Shown here piece by piece: positions 9,070 to 21,375 of a stretch of DNA of 64,000 nucleotides; the stretch's first letter is position 1, and every line of letters starts with the position of its first letter. Origin of the DNA: Fagopyrum homotropicum (lineage: Eukaryota > Streptophyta > Magnoliopsida > Caryophyllales > Polygonaceae). Under the pieces are notes generated by a model. It searched no databases and had not been told where the DNA came from. It was given only the letters and a program-made list of their open reading frames with translations. The DNA is taken from the NCBI GenBank assembly GCA_033239125.1, contig BSWB01000004.1, positions 32,485,501-32,549,500 of the forward strand, given 5' to 3'. The translations under genes were made by a program, and so were the position numbers.

Positions 9070-10274
9070 CTGAGGACGACAGAGCAGAAGACCAATGGTG
9101 CCTCCGCCTCGAGCCAGACGGAACAGTCGAAGCAGCGCCTTCCTCCCTTGCAGTAGTGGGTCGACAAACGCAGCAGCAAGGTCTCTTCCGTTACGCCGGT
9201 GAGTCCTCGTCGCCCCTCTGCTACTCTCTTTCCCTGTGTCGACCCTCACCTCGAACTATAGACTGCAGGAGTGCCTCTCTAATCGGAACCGGGTGACGAA
9301 CCATCGCTACACACCTCGCCGGAACTTGGCTCCTGTCTTTACCTTTGTAACTAAGGTAAACAATAGTATATAACTTCCCCTCCCTTCTTGCTGTTACGTG
9401 TGTTGATGGGCAACAGTCTCATCTTCCCTGACCTCTGCAGTGTTTAGCAAAGCTTTATGGTACACGGTGGTGAGTCTATATACAAGCCGACCCAAGACGC
9501 CCGCTACCCTGCTACATCTCGACAACCGAAGGCTGCAGTGCTATATGTGAGTCAAGTGTCTTTGCACTGCTGTTGAGTATATAAGACTTTTTGAAATGAA
9601 AGTGTACGGAGTATATATATATAAGTATATACGTAAGGGAGTGCTGTTGGTATATAGATTTATACAAGGTTAAGCAGGGTGAAGTAAGGGTAAGGTATGC
9701 TGAGTGTTTATATATAATACATCATTATTATAGATATATATTTAAATATTAGATATGATAAGGTAAAAAAAATATATATAAATATGAATGCAGTACAATG
9801 TATACATGTATATATGATAAGAAGTAGAAGCGGAATGTTATAAAAATAAGTATCGGTTAGTATAGTGTATATGAGGAGTATGAATGTATATAGGTATATA
9901 CATGTACGAGTATAAGATATAGGTATGGGTATGTGAGAGTGTAGAGTATATGTGTATGTATATATGGATGTAGGAGTTTCATGATATATATAAATATATA
10001 AGATTAAATATGGTTTTGGAAGATATAATAATATATATGTACTTTAGTGTACTCAACGTTAGTGTATATAAATATATATACGAATAGACTAGAGATTTTG
10101 GTATGTATATATATATGGGTATATATATAGGTATATATATATGGGTATATATATAGGTATATATATATATATATAAGTACGAGTTGGGAGTTATGAATTT
10201 ATGTAAAAGAGAATATATATATACTCATGACTTAAGTGTACCTATATCCGTACAAGATGGGAAATAAAATATGT

Positions 10275-10333
<59 letters not shown>

Positions 10334-11501
10334 TACCGAATAATTACACAATTAAATAAGTGAGTTGAGGAGAAAGGTTAAAGTATATAATACGGATAAT
10401 ATATGTAATAGATGGTAACCGGGAAGGAGGAAGAGTGTTATTCTTTTTCGAGTGGATTCAAGTTTGAACTGGTGACCTATAAGTAGCTAACCGAGAGACA
10501 CACAGTATGGAAACAAGTTTTAAAAGCAATAAGAAAGTTTAAGAATAAATTTGAGAAGCCTTGGGCTGAGGGTAAAATGGTCTTTTACCGTAAGAACATG
10601 TTCCGTAAATCCTTAGCATGAGGTTGGACATCGGGATGTGATTTTGATACACATGCCTTATTTAGCAGGCGTTTGAGTTACCACGAGTACGGACTGTTTG
10701 AGACGTGTTAGAGTGTATTTTGACTCAGGTAAGTCCTTGCGACTTACTTAGCTAGTTTCTGGATATTAGTTGAGTGATAGTGGTTGTGTGTGCTATTTGC
10801 GTGTTTTAATAATAATAACTTGCTAGGACGACTGTTATTATTATGTTTAAGGCCCAAGTGTATGTATAACGGGCCGTGACATCAATGCCCAGCTCTGGCA
10901 GGAGACTGGGAGGTTCTCTATACCCAGACCAGGCAGGTACAAGGTGAGATGCATCGTATCCATTCCTGATGGTTACACGGGGGCGGAGGCGAGGTTTGGG
11001 AATCCCTCGTGTCACAAAATAAGTATCATTAGCGTGAAAGAGGACTTAACTCAAGATAATAAAACGGACTTGTTTGAAAGCATGATGGGTGTTTATATTT
11101 TTATGTGTGTGTGTGCTGCTATTATTCTGCAAATATTTAGATAACTAGCTAACGGTTCCTCTTGTTGTGTTTTTAGATTTACCGCAGGTTAGACCAGCAG
11201 CTGAGTGATCCGGAAGTAGTGGTCAGCCGGGTCTCCGTACTCCTTAGAGTGGGGGTTGGGGGTTGTGTTTGTCTTTCCTTTCTTTTGGTTAAGACAGTTG
11301 TTCGTTTCTTTTGTTTAAGTACTTTAGGCTGCTAGACAGTGTTGCATTCATTACCTGAAAAATACTATTTTTATGAATTTCGGTTTCTTTATTTGTGTCT
11401 TGTTGCAAGATCCTAGTGATATTGTTGTCAAACTGAGGTCGGAACCCACTGTGAGGTTCTAACCAGTAATGTCCCGAGTTCTGAGAATTCGGGGTGTTAC
11501 A
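9070..11501 (+). repeat. LTR-like repeat copy i, left end cut by element A
   Basis: First of three related copies. The order of blocks is: GC-rich leader with a GGTGAGT donor-like site (about 9200), a long AT-rich stretch (9590-10340), CAGGTAAGTCC...GACTTACTTAGCTAG (about 10725-10755), GGCCCAAGTGTATG...GTGACATC (about 10851-10882), and a terminus GAATTCGGGGTGTTACA ending at 11501. The terminus resembles the TGTAACACCCC ends of several plant Ty3/gypsy LTRs read from the other strand. No PBS, gag or pol lies beside it, so it may be a solo LTR. The short ORF on the minus strand at 10806-11015 is shared with copy iii but changes at many residues and is probably not a gene. Confidence 0.55.
9590..10340. 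repeat. AT-rich low-complexity region with (AT)27 microsatellite
   Basis: Dense TATATA-containing sequence, including TATATATGGGTATATATATA-like runs near 10110-10180 and an uninterrupted (AT)n of about 54 bases at 10277-10330. It lies inside repeat copy i and is absent from copies ii and iii at the equivalent place, so it expanded locally. Confidence 0.85.
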
Positions 11502-14003
11502 CCTCACTCTCTCAACCTTTTGTTTTCTCAACACATCTCAAGCATTCATCTCTCGCCCTCCTCAATAGATCAGACACCTCCCTTGCACCTCCTGTTTTCA
11601 CCTTGCCTCTACCGTAAACCAAAGAGCTCTGATTCCCTCAAGCAGTCAGCAGCCTCAAGCAATTGCTTCTTCCCCTGTTCTTTTCATCATACCTGCTTCT
11701 CCCTCTCAATTCTCTAGTGTCTTTGTTTCAGCCAGCAACAGTGGAACTTTCAACCATAGTTGCTCCTTCAATCAACCATCTATATCGGGAACCTCTTCCT
11801 TGAGCCTCAATCTCCTTCTTTGTCGCTGGGAGCAACACCGACCTGGAATCACCTACAACCACTTCCTCTTTCCTTCTCCTCTTTCTGTCGAGCTTCGTCA
11901 GCGAACCATCGCTCCCCCTGGCGCCGCCTTGTTTTCGCCTTTTCAAAACCGGAGAAGTCCCCTGCCGGAATCACCCTAGTTGCCGCCTTCTGTTGTCCCA
12001 CTGCTCGCCCTGCAGTGCAATTCAGGCCACCACTTTCACCCGTTTGCTACCACCGGAGAACCCTCCTCTGCCCTGCCTCCTCGCCGCCGTATCTCCAGCT
12101 GTTCTCCCTTCTCCATCGTTATCGGTTCTGAGATTGAAGAAAACCTCTTTTAGGGTTATATTTAATCAAGCCCCTTAATTTATATGTAATTACAATATTT
12201 ACCCAGTTTCTCATTTTCAGTTTATGACCCTAATTCAAGATTTTTGCAAAGTTACCCCTGCAAAGATAATTACAGATTTGGCCCAGAAATATTAATTGCA
12301 GATTATGAGCCATATTTATGAAATTGTATGAATTGCCCGGAAAATGTTTTTACGGACTTTCAACCAAAGTTTTATAACGGATTTTATTCTTATAGTTTAT
12401 ATTTGTTATAATATGATCCATGTGTATATAATTGTATAATTTGTCCCGGAAAGTATTTAAGTGGTTTTTAATCTCGGTTTTGAAAACGGGTTTTACCTTA
12501 GATTTTATATAAGTTATATTTTCCGTTCAAATTTAGCGTATAAGCTAAATTTGTTTAGCTTTGGTGTTAGGACCGGAAGCGCCCCGATAAAGACCTAATG
12601 AGTCCAAGTCGACACCCGTTGATTGACTTTCGTCTTTGACCTCGTGTGAGTATCTCCTTCCTTGATCTTGTTATGTTTAGTATTAGTATCATGCTAGATT
12701 TGATATAGCATAACTTAGAGTGAATACCAAGTAATGGTTATGGACCTTAGGTGAGTGTTTGAGGATTGTGAAATGTTTTATGACTTGAGGTATTGATGTT
12801 ATCTTGTGAGGCTTGTGAGGTTTGAGAATTGGAGTATATGGTTGTTGATTTTATGGGATAGGATATGTGTATCCTATCATGGTATTGTTACCGTTGAGTT
12901 TGTTTTAACTAGGCATGTTTATCCTAGTATGTGATATGGGTTATGATCTTGTGAGATCATAGGGTCTAGAAATCTAAGGACTTCTAGCTTGTGTTGAGTG
13001 CGATGTGAGCATGAGGGATTCTAGGAGCGGTCCTAGAATGAGAGTCATATGATCTTGCGTAGATCATATGTGTAGAAGTCTAAGACTTCTTGAGTTGAGT
13101 GAGTTGTTGATGTAGATATCTTGTTGTGAGCAGGTATAGACTTCTTCCCAAGGGAAGCGAGAGTGTTGCGTGAGTTAGCGTTTGGGACGAGGTAAGTCTG
13201 TGTACTTACTTAGCTCGTATTCCTTGTATTATCATTAATGTGTGTTTGGTGGTGTGTGTTTATTCTTTATTGTTTATAACAACTAAACCGGAAATAGGAC
13301 CACCGACCCTTATATTATTAGGCCCAAGTGTATGATAACGGGCAGTGACATCACTGCCTAGCTCTTGTGTAGAGCTAGAAGGTTCTTGGCGACTAGCCAT
13401 GCTGGTTAGACGGTCGGAGGCATCCGTACCGTTCCATGCCGGAAATGGGGACCAATGCGAGTTTCGGGAAATTCTTGTGTCACAAAAGAAGTTGAATTAG
13501 AACGGGATATGACTTAATAATAATAAAGATAATAAACCGGATTGGAGTGCTTTTGAGTATGTTGTGTGTTTATGATGATTTACTTGTGTTTGTGCCTTTC
13601 CTCTTGATTCTAATGCTTCGAATATGAGCTAACGGTTTTATACCGAATGTTGTAGACTGCCTTGCAGGTTAGGAATGCGGCCGAGAGATCCGGAAGAGTA
13701 GGCAGCCGGGGTTCCGTACATTATAAGAGGGGTTTTGGTTGCAGTCGGGTTGTGTTTTGTTCATCGGTTATTGTGTTTTGTATGCCGCGTGTATGGCGTT
13801 TACTCTTTCTTTTGTATCTCGGCTGAAGTCTTTTGTTTGTTCGGTTTTGGGTTTCATTGCATTGCATAAAAATGTATTTCATTTTGGCCTTTATTTGTGT
13901 CTTGTTGGAAGATCTGGTGAAATTGTTGTCAGGCAAAGGGTTGGCACCCATTGTGAGGTTCCAACCCGTAGCATCCCGTGTCCCGTGGATTTGGGGTGTT
14001 ACA
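11502..14003 (+). repeat. LTR-like repeat copy ii, in tandem with copy i
   Basis: It begins directly after the terminus of copy i and ends with the same terminus type (TTTGGGGTGTTACA, ending 14003). It has a pyrimidine- and GC-rich leader (11502-12150), a CTCGTGTGAGTAT donor-like site near 12640, CGAGGTAAGTCTGTG and ACTTACTTAGCTCG (about 13188-13220), and the GGCCCAAGTGTATG and GTGACATCACTGCC blocks (13321-13360). The leader can be read as Pro/Ser-rich short ORFs (11469-12178), but these are compositional and do not resemble a known protein. The exact left boundary is not determined. Confidence 0.5.
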
Positions 14004-14607
14004 CCATCCTTATAAGTTAACCATAAATCTCCATTCAAATGATGCATATGATAATTTTACCAAGTGTTACAGCTTCTAACTCCAATTTGAACGTATTGGA
14101 AGAAGAATCCGTTTTTAATGTTTTTGGAGAAAATTTTGGATCAATATAATCTCTTTTGATGACCGAATAATGTTGAACCAGTATACTTGAAGAATTTATA
14201 GATTACTTCTATCGTGATTGAAATATATTATAAGGTATATACAAAAAACAAAAGCAATAATCATTATTAAAACTCTCAATTGATTTTACCAACCAACTAA
14301 ATTAACTATAATATTTATAAATCACATAATATCCAAGTGAATAAACCGATATGTTCACTTGTGGGTGATTAATTATTCATTATCAATATTGTTAGATGTT
14401 AAGTAACACATCAAAAGATTTATTAGTTTTTTCCATAATATTCTTCAAATCTCAAATATTTTATGTAAAATATTTTTTATTCATTATTATTTACTAAGTA
14501 ACTAAATAAGATATTATATTAATAACAATAAAACTTCTCATTTATTGAATACAAAAAATAAAAAAAATTGAACAATATGGTTCACTAGGCTTTTTCTAGT
14601 TTTGTAT
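14004..14607. other. AT-rich sequence, nothing recognised
   Basis: No ORF, repeat terminus or RNA gene seen between LTR-like copy ii and the TTA-flanked transposon. Confidence 0.6.
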
Positions 14608-14610
14608 TTA

Positions 14611-15447
14611 GTAAATGTACCCCTTGAGAGAAGAGTGTGTAGAGTTTGAAAATAAATACAAAAGGTGGGTGTTATTCAAGTAAGGCCCATTATTCCGGTA
14701 AGGCCGTGCGGCCGTCTGTACGGCTGACACGTGTCCCGGAAAAAAAAAATATTTTTTTTTTTTTTTTTCTGAGCGAGTTTTTTTTTTTTTTTTAAACGAG
14801 TTAAAGTAATAGTTCAAAACTTATTATGGAATAGTTCAAAACTTATTATGGAATAGTTCATAACTTATAAAAGGATAGTTCATGAATTATAATAGAATAG
14901 TTCATAGTGTAAAATTTATAAAGGATTGAAAGTAATAGTTCAAAACTTATTAAGTAATAGTTCATAACTTCTAAAAGGATAGTTCATGAATTATAATAGA
15001 ATAGTTCATAGTGCAAAATTTATAAAGGAGTGAAAGTAATAGTTCAAAACTTATTATGGGATAGTTCATGAATTATAATAGAATAGTTTAAAGTGCAAAA
15101 ATTTATAAAGGAGTGAAAGTAATAGTTCAAAACTTATTATGGGATAGTTCATGAATTATAATAGAATAGTTCATGGATTATATTAAAAAGTAATAGTTCA
15201 TGGATTATATGGGAATAGTTCAAAGTTTATAGGATAATAGTGCATAAATTATAACATGGTAGTTCAAATAAATTTTCATTAGTTTCCGGAAAAAAAAAAA
15301 AAAAAAAATCGTTTCGGAAAAGAGAAAAAAAAAAAAAAAAAAATTTTTTTTTTCGGGACACACGCCCTGTCGTACGGCCGTACGACCGTACCGCAATAAA
15401 GCAACCGTACCTGAACATTTACCTACAAAAGGTTGGGGTACATTTAC
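14611..15447. mobile_element. Non-autonomous TIR (foldback/MITE-like) transposon, TTA target duplication
   Basis: Terminal inverted repeats GTAAATGTACCCC (14611-14623) and GGGGTACATTTAC (15435-15447) are flanked by TTA at 14608-14610 and 15448-15450. Behind the ends the two arms stay loosely complementary: GGTAAGGCCGTGCGGCCGT-type sequence with ACACGTGTCCCG on the left, and CGGGACACACGCCC with GTACGGCCGTACG on the right, each followed inward by CCGGAAAA and homopolymer A/T tracts. There is no transposase. A TTA duplication fits PIF/Harbinger-type elements, but the ends are not ones I recognise, so the superfamily is tentative. Confidence 0.65.
14803..15265. repeat. Tandem TAGTTCA(T/A) repeats inside the TIR element
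   Basis: Imperfect repeats beginning AAAGTAATAGTTCAAAACTT at about 14803, 14939, 15033 and 15116 (spacings 136, 94 and 83). Each is built from 15-25-base sub-units starting ATAGTTCA. The variable spacing suggests ongoing expansion and contraction between the inverted arms. Confidence 0.8.
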
Positions 15448-15450
15448 TTA

Positions 15451-16122
15451 ATTGAAACATTAAAATGCCTAGTTACTACTCAAGTTTTTCAAAAAGGCCT
15501 AGTTACCAAAATTGCCCAAAATAAATTAGGCCAACCTAGTTATTTTATTGTACTATAAAATGTTTAAATATTCAGCCGAAAATCTCCATATATATATATA
15601 TTTTAAGATTTAATATACTATACTAAATAATACACTTAAAAAATGTCATAAAACCAAGTCATTGAATAAAATAAAACCGATTTCAGTAATCCAATTTGTT
15701 ATTTTTCAAAGAATTTTTCGATGTAAGCATCAAATTAGACGAAATCAATTAGTTTTAACGCAAAATATCTAATATAACATTTATTAAAGTTTTTAACTAA
15801 ATGATTTATTATATATGTTTTAAAATACTATTGTATTCAATTAAATGAATAACAACCTGATTTTATCAATATGCTTAGATATTTTACACAACACCCTTTT
15901 TGGTTAGATAACAAATTAAGAGAATTTCGTTACTTTTATGTAAAATTATGAAAACATCAAGGAAACTATACATACATCCAACCCATTTAATAAATCCTAT
16001 TGTCGGATACAATAGAATCAACAAAAATATATGAATATCCTTATTTAAATTGATTGATCATATCTTTATGAGGAATAGGATGTATAGTAAAACACGAATA
16101 ATAAAAATAAATACATAAATTT
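15451..16122. other. AT-rich sequence, nothing recognised
   Basis: Very AT-rich DNA with no supported ORF, structured repeat or RNA gene. It separates the TIR element from LTR-like copy iii. Confidence 0.6.
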
Positions 16123-18161
16123 TGTAACAACCCGAATTCTCAGAACTCGGGACATTACTGGTTAGGACCTCACAATGGGTCCCGACCTTAGTTTGACAAC
16201 AATATTACTAGGATCCTGCAACAAGACACAAATAAGAAAAATCGAAATTCATAAAAATGTATTTTTATAAGGATGAATGCAACAAAGTCTAACAGCCTAT
16301 AGTACTCAACAACGGAAAAGACTAACTGTCTTAACAAAAGGAAAGAACGACAAAGCAACAACCCACACCCCCACTCTAAGGAGTACAGAGACCCGGCTGA
16401 TCACTACTTCCGGATCACTCAGCTGCTGCTCTAATCTGCGGTAAAACTAAAAACACAACAAAACAACCATTAGCTACCTATCTAAACATTAGAAGAATAA
16501 TAATAGCACACACACACACATAGCAATAATAAACACTCATCATTCTTTCAAACAAATCCATTTATTATCTTCGTTTAAGTCATTCACTCTTATTAATGAT
16601 ACTTATTTTGTGACACGAGGGATTACCAAACCTCGCCTCCGCCCCCTTGTAACCATCAGGAATGGATCCGATGCATCTCACCTTGTACCTGTATGGTCTG
16701 GGTATAGAGAACCTCCCAGTGTCCTGGCAGAGCTGGGCAGTGATGTCACGACCCGTTATACATACACTTGGGCCTTAAAACATAATAACGACGGTCGTCC
16801 TAACAAGTTATTATTATAACACACATTGTACACACACCGCTATTATCACCCAATTAACATCCAGAAACTAGCTAAGTAAGTCGCAAGGACTTACCTGAGT
16901 CAAATCACACTCTAACAAGTCTCAACTCGGTCCGTACTCTTGGTAACTCAAACGCCTGCCAATTAAGGCATGGGGATCAAAATTAAATCCTTAAACTCTC
17001 GGAAGATATAAACTTCTAAGTTGTACAATCTCATGCAGAGAATTTACGAAAAAGGTTCTCTTAAGTTACAAGTACTGTTTTTCCCCTGATCCCGAAACTC
17101 TGAGAAGTTTGTCATTTAGTTCTAAAATTCTATTCTAGGACCTATGTCTTAAATCCAGTTCTCATAGAAAGGTCTAGTGAGGATTTATAAGAGCTACACA
17201 AAATTCTAGATTTTCATAAGAAGTCGTTATGGTCCGACTTTGGATTAAGATCCAAGGCTCTAATGAAAGATAAAAATTCCGGAATAAAGTTCTAAAACTT
17301 CTATGATATACCTACTAAACATATGTGTAAAGATCTCTCGAAAAACATTAACCATAAATCTCCGATAAAATTCTTAAGTTGGGGTAAAACTAACATTTCT
17401 ACACTTAGTCATTTTTCTTCCTCTTTTACAAAATCAGCCCAACTGTCCTACTTCAGAACCTCGTAAATCCCGATCCGACCGTTAACTCTCTCCCAAAATT
17501 TTACACAATAAACTACATACTTCCATCTATAACATATCAAAAACTCAACGGTGGATGTTCATTCTAAGGTATCGAAAATAATTCCTAAAGGCAACAATTT
17601 ATGTGCAACAACTGAAATTGAAAGAGAGGGCCAAGGTCTTAGCTTTAAATCTAATTCACACCAGTCCTGCATTACTCCTTGACTCAAACAAATACCCTAC
17701 AAATCATAAGGATAATAGGTGTTAAACTACACTACTCACCCGCTCGGTCAAGGGGAAAGGGAGACGTTTTGGGGATCGGTGGCGAAAGGATCCCGGCGTC
17801 ACTCTTCTTCGACCAGAAGGACACGTTCTGAATGTAGTGGGATCGACAATTACCTCGGCTAAAATGGATTGACGTCGGTGAGCGTAAGAGATGTCTGAGC
17901 GCGACTGGTGGAGGCTACGGTTCGGATTCGCTGTGCCACTGGTATTGGCAGAAGACGGCGGTAGGGTGGCGTTAGGTTGTGCAGTGGGACTCCTATTAAA
18001 CTGCTGCTAAGGTGACGGAAAGGGAAGGAGGAGAACGAGAACGTTACTCACCGGACTGGAGATGCTGCCGCCCGTCGTTCGGCTATCGTCGTCACCCCTC
18101 CCTGCGTGCAGTCCCAGTGGAGAGCGTCGGTGATGATCTTGGTGTTTCTCATCGAGGCAGC
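16123..18161 (-). repeat. LTR-like repeat copy iii, inverted, cut by element D
   Basis: It starts TGTAACAACCCGAATTCTC, the reverse complement of the terminus of copy i, and follows the same block order in reverse: CTAGCTAAGTAAGTC and GACTTACCTG (about 16868-16898), GTGATGTCACGACCC (about 16739-16755). It ends in a GC-rich leader containing an ACTCACCCG (donor-like on the minus strand) site near 17732. Similarity to copy i is clearly higher than to copy ii. The leader is interrupted at 18161 by the LTR of element D. Confidence 0.6.
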
Positions 18162-18769
18162 TGTTCGCCACTTAGCGTGCGTGCAAATAAGCTTTAAATT
18201 TATAAAACTAGAATCAAGCAAGCGAACCCGCAGTGTACGGATCGGCGTAGTAAAGCAAGAATTCCAAAGTATCGAACATAGGGATTTGGGGGGAACAAAT
18301 TCAGTTGTAAATTGTCAAGCAAGTAAAAGTATGAAGCTCTGCAAATATTGGGAAAACAGCAACCCTAAAGATCCAAGTATCTAATTGTGGCAATCGATTC
18401 AAGATATACTAAAGAACTAAGGACAGAGTAAAGAGTTGCAAAGGTATTGTAAGGTAAAGCAATGTACGATGAAGTTCCAAGGCTTTATATGACTTATCTA
18501 AAAACACTCTCTATAAAGGTTGTTGATGCTTCAGTATAGAAAGGATCTAAAGACAAGAATTAATATCAAATACCCAAACTTGCAACCCAAGGATCAAGAC
18601 TAACTAAACCGATTAAGGTTGTGACACTCAAAATCGAAGTAGAGGTTGTTGAGGCTTCACTACTACCTAGAAAAGGACAGGCCAAGACTAGATTAAAGCT
18701 AATCTTTAACCTTGGATCAAAGTAAAAGCAAGGTACGTAAACTGGCACAAATTACGGGTAGATCTTGAG

Positions 18770-18812
18770 TTCCACGGCCGTGGAATCTCAAGAACAAGCC
18801 GTGATTTTGGGC
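18770..18812. repeat. Palindrome, CACGGCCGTG type (LTR D)
   Basis: Perfect 16-bp palindrome TTCCACGGCCGTGGAA (18770-18785), followed by the half-site GCCGTGATTTTGGGCG. The identical palindrome occurs in the other LTR at 63972-63987. Confidence 0.9.
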
Positions 18813-19361
18813 GTCGGCGAAATCTCTTTAACTCTCAGGGTCCAATCTGTTTACGATCGATCTATCATCATCTAAACCACAACTATCAACCCTTCACCTT
18901 AGAATTGCTAAAGGGTTTTAGCCAATAACAGTCATTATAATATCAAATTCAAGTTTAAGAAGAATGAAAGATGAAAGCCTTCGAAAACCTTCAATAAACT
19001 TCAAATCAATCTCAAATCCACAAACAATAATGTATATCAGATTTGGAATAACACAAACCAATCACAATCCTTGATAAGAACGAAGAGCGGGATGTCAATC
19101 CGTCTTCTAATCAAACCTAGGAATGAAAGGCGCAACTTCCGCCACACACAACTTTCAAATCTTCAAGCCTTCGTAAATCTCCGTTGCAAAAGTGCAATTC
19201 TCCGCATGTCCAATGAAACCCTAGGAACGTGTAAGTGAGCGTAAGCGAAGGTGCCGAATCCTCCCTCCTTCAGTCCTTTTATAAGGAAGGATAGAATAAC
19301 CGTCCGGCCCATATACGTAGACAATGTGTCCATATTTTATTCGTCAAAAGATTGCCTAAAT

Positions 19362-19551
19362 CACGGTTTTATGGAGTTCCACGGCCGTGGTTTAGAGCGT
19401 GGAAGTGGATTACGGTTGTTCACAACTTCCACGACCGTAATTTATACCGTGTAACTCTCTGGAATGCTCCACGTTCATGTTGCCAAGATCCACGGCCGTG
19501 GTTTTGGGCATGGACTTCTTTACGGCCGTATTTTAGAGCGTGGAAGCATAG
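19362..19551. repeat. Dense array of CACGGCCGTG half-sites and palindromes (LTR D)
   Basis: About 190 bases with TCACGGTTTTATGG, TTCCACGGCCGTGG (19377-19390), AGCGTGGAAG, TTACGGTTG, TTCCACGACCGTAA, CCGTGTAAC, CTCCACG, ATCCACGGCCGTGG (19488-19502), TTTACGGCCGTATT and AGCGTGGAAG. Spacing between successive sites is about 15-28 bases. It is the densest motif array in the window. Confidence 0.85.
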
Positions 19552-19841
19552 ATTACTCGTAGTTTCCTTTGTTTCGTGCCATTCCTCATCTTAGCATCTT
19601 CCTTGGCTTCTTTGTGGTGTCCTCAATCCTTTGATGTGCTCAATTCATCTCCATCCTCTCTCAATTGGTTTGGTTTTAGCTCTTATTCTCCTACAATCAA
19701 CAGAAAGCTTATGTAGACCTCTATATCGACAATATAGACAAACTAGATAACAATAGCTTCAATGCCTTATCAATGAACACTATAATGGATGAAAAACATC
19801 TAGAAAATGTGCCTAGAATATCACAATATTTCATGCTAACA

Positions 19842-19880
19842 AAATACCCCATACTTGTCACTTGCTTGTCCCCAAGCAAG
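19842..19880 (-). promoter_or_regulatory. Polypurine tract and adjacent hairpin (element D)
   Basis: Minus strand AAGTATGGGGTATTT abuts the 3' LTR (19842-19856). Just upstream in the element sense, CTTGCTTGTCCCCAAGCAAG (19861-19880) is a perfect 8-bp stem with a four-base loop. The tract would prime plus-strand DNA synthesis. Confidence 0.85.
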
Positions 19881-20440
19881 GTCCTTCGAAAACTTTAGAA
19901 TTCAAGTTAGGATGAAATATGCATGCAATCTAAAACAAAATATCTTTTAGGTGAATGTGCTTCTAGTCAATAGATCATTCTCAAACCTTGCTTCATTCAT
20001 TCACGAGACTCTCATATACATAAGCAAAGAACAAAGAGAAAGGAAACATCATGAATTGATCAAACTTCAATGTAAGCATCATAACCTTCAAACATTATCA
20101 AAATCAACATAAGAAACTTCAATTTAGATCACCAAGTCATATAACATTCTCTTGATCTTAAGGACTTTCAAATAAGGTCTAGAATGCGGAAAGGGAAAGG
20201 AAACTATAATGAATGTGGTGCATGAATCCGGGAAAGTGGATAACTAACTCTTTTCTTTTTCTCTTGCGGTTTTGCAACAATTTAAACTTAGAGCTTTGCT
20301 CTCTTCTTTTCACATTATTTTTCGACTTTACTTTTGGAGTTATGGACAGAGATGCAGAAAAACCGAAGCCTAGGAGATTGGCGGTTCTCAATTTTGCAAG
20401 ATGCCTCAAACCCTTGATGCACATACCATAATCCGTTAGG
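19881..20440 (-). other. Element D 3' spacer, distal part
   Basis: Non-coding sequence that continues across the B insertion at 41858. It matches 52407-52960 of E in outline. Two overlapping short ORFs here (20179-20431) are on opposite strands and resemble nothing. Confidence 0.65.
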
Positions 20441-21375
20441 AATATTGATAACGTGATTTATGACGTTAGTATAGGTAAACAATTAGATAGTTTTTCCCAT
20501 TATACATGCACCGTTTTGGCATTAGTTCACGGCGTTTACACTCATTTCATGCATAATTCTAGAAAAGACGTCTAAACGAGCTTTTGTCGGTGTTGTAGGT
20601 ATTTCGGAGGTCTTTTGGACATTAAACGATGCATTTGAGGGTCAAGCCTCATGGTGGTACACATCCAAAGCTTTGAAGGAGCATAATTGGAGTAACAAAG
20701 GACACAAAGACCACTATTGGTGCATGGAGCAACTCATGGCAATACGAGCATAGCATGCTTCTGTTGAAGAAAAGCGGACCAACTACCAGGAAAATCGGCC
20801 GATTTATCTCCCTGGGTCGATTTTTCTGCCTTTGAACAGCTTAAGCCACGTGTCCCACGATCTCTTGATCCGGCCTTGCCCTTGGTGGAGAATATAAGTG
20901 GTCCTGCAAGCTGATGTTGAGATCCCTTCTCTCCCACATTCTCTCATTCATAGCTCATCCATTGGGGGATAGAGGGGGAGGAGAGAAAAACTCTCTCAAA
21001 TTGAAGGAAGAAGAAGAACACCAAACATAGAGTGATAGTGCGGTTTTGAGTGATTTTGAGTGATTTTTGGAGTCTTGGATTGAAGAGTTATTGCAAGGAT
21101 TGTTAGGAACGTTTGAAACTTCATTTGAAGGGTTGTAAGTCTTGCTAAAACTTGGATTCAGCTGAGATTTATTGTTTTTAATTTCTTATCTTTCATCATC
21201 CATCTATGAGAACCATGTATGCTTGTATGATGATTTTGGATCTTGATATGCATATTATTGGCTAGTTTATTGTGATTCTGGAGTGATGGATTGATGGTTA
21301 TGGCTTGGGTGATGATAGGATGGACTTATATGTTAGTTTAGGATGATTTTTATGCACGAAATCTAACCCAGGAAG

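Larger units (their letters stand above)
18162..19841 (-). repeat. 3' LTR of element D
   Basis: 1680 bp, plus-strand ends TGTTCGCCACTTAGC and CATGCTAACA. It is homologous to 63363-64000. A TATA-like TTTATAAATTTAAAGC (minus strand) lies near the left end. It lacks the TTACCGGGTAA repeats of the other families and instead has a GTTGTTGA(T/G)GCTTCA repeat (about 18522 and 18645). It contains several CACGGCCGTG motifs. Confidence 0.88.

Noticed and set aside
10277..10330. Replication origin or matrix attachment at the AT tract
   Set aside because: A simple microsatellite with nothing else to support a functional claim.
10806..11015. 69-codon ORF shared with 16610-16819
   Set aside because: Both lie in copies of the same LTR-like repeat, differ by many non-conservative residues, and copy ii does not keep the frame; it follows from repeat homology.
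11469..12178. Overlapping Pro/Ser/Leu-rich ORFs that could be a host gene
   Set aside because: Compositional effect of a pyrimidine-rich leader; no recognisable domain, and the region is part of LTR-like copy ii.
14022..14040. Shared TAACCATAAATCTCC at 14022 and 17349 as a transposon end
   Set aside because: Only 15 bases match with no extended homology, inverted partner or target duplication.
14803..15265. CRISPR-like array
   Set aside because: Spacers are themselves repeats, unit length varies from 83 to 136, and the context is a plant TIR transposon.
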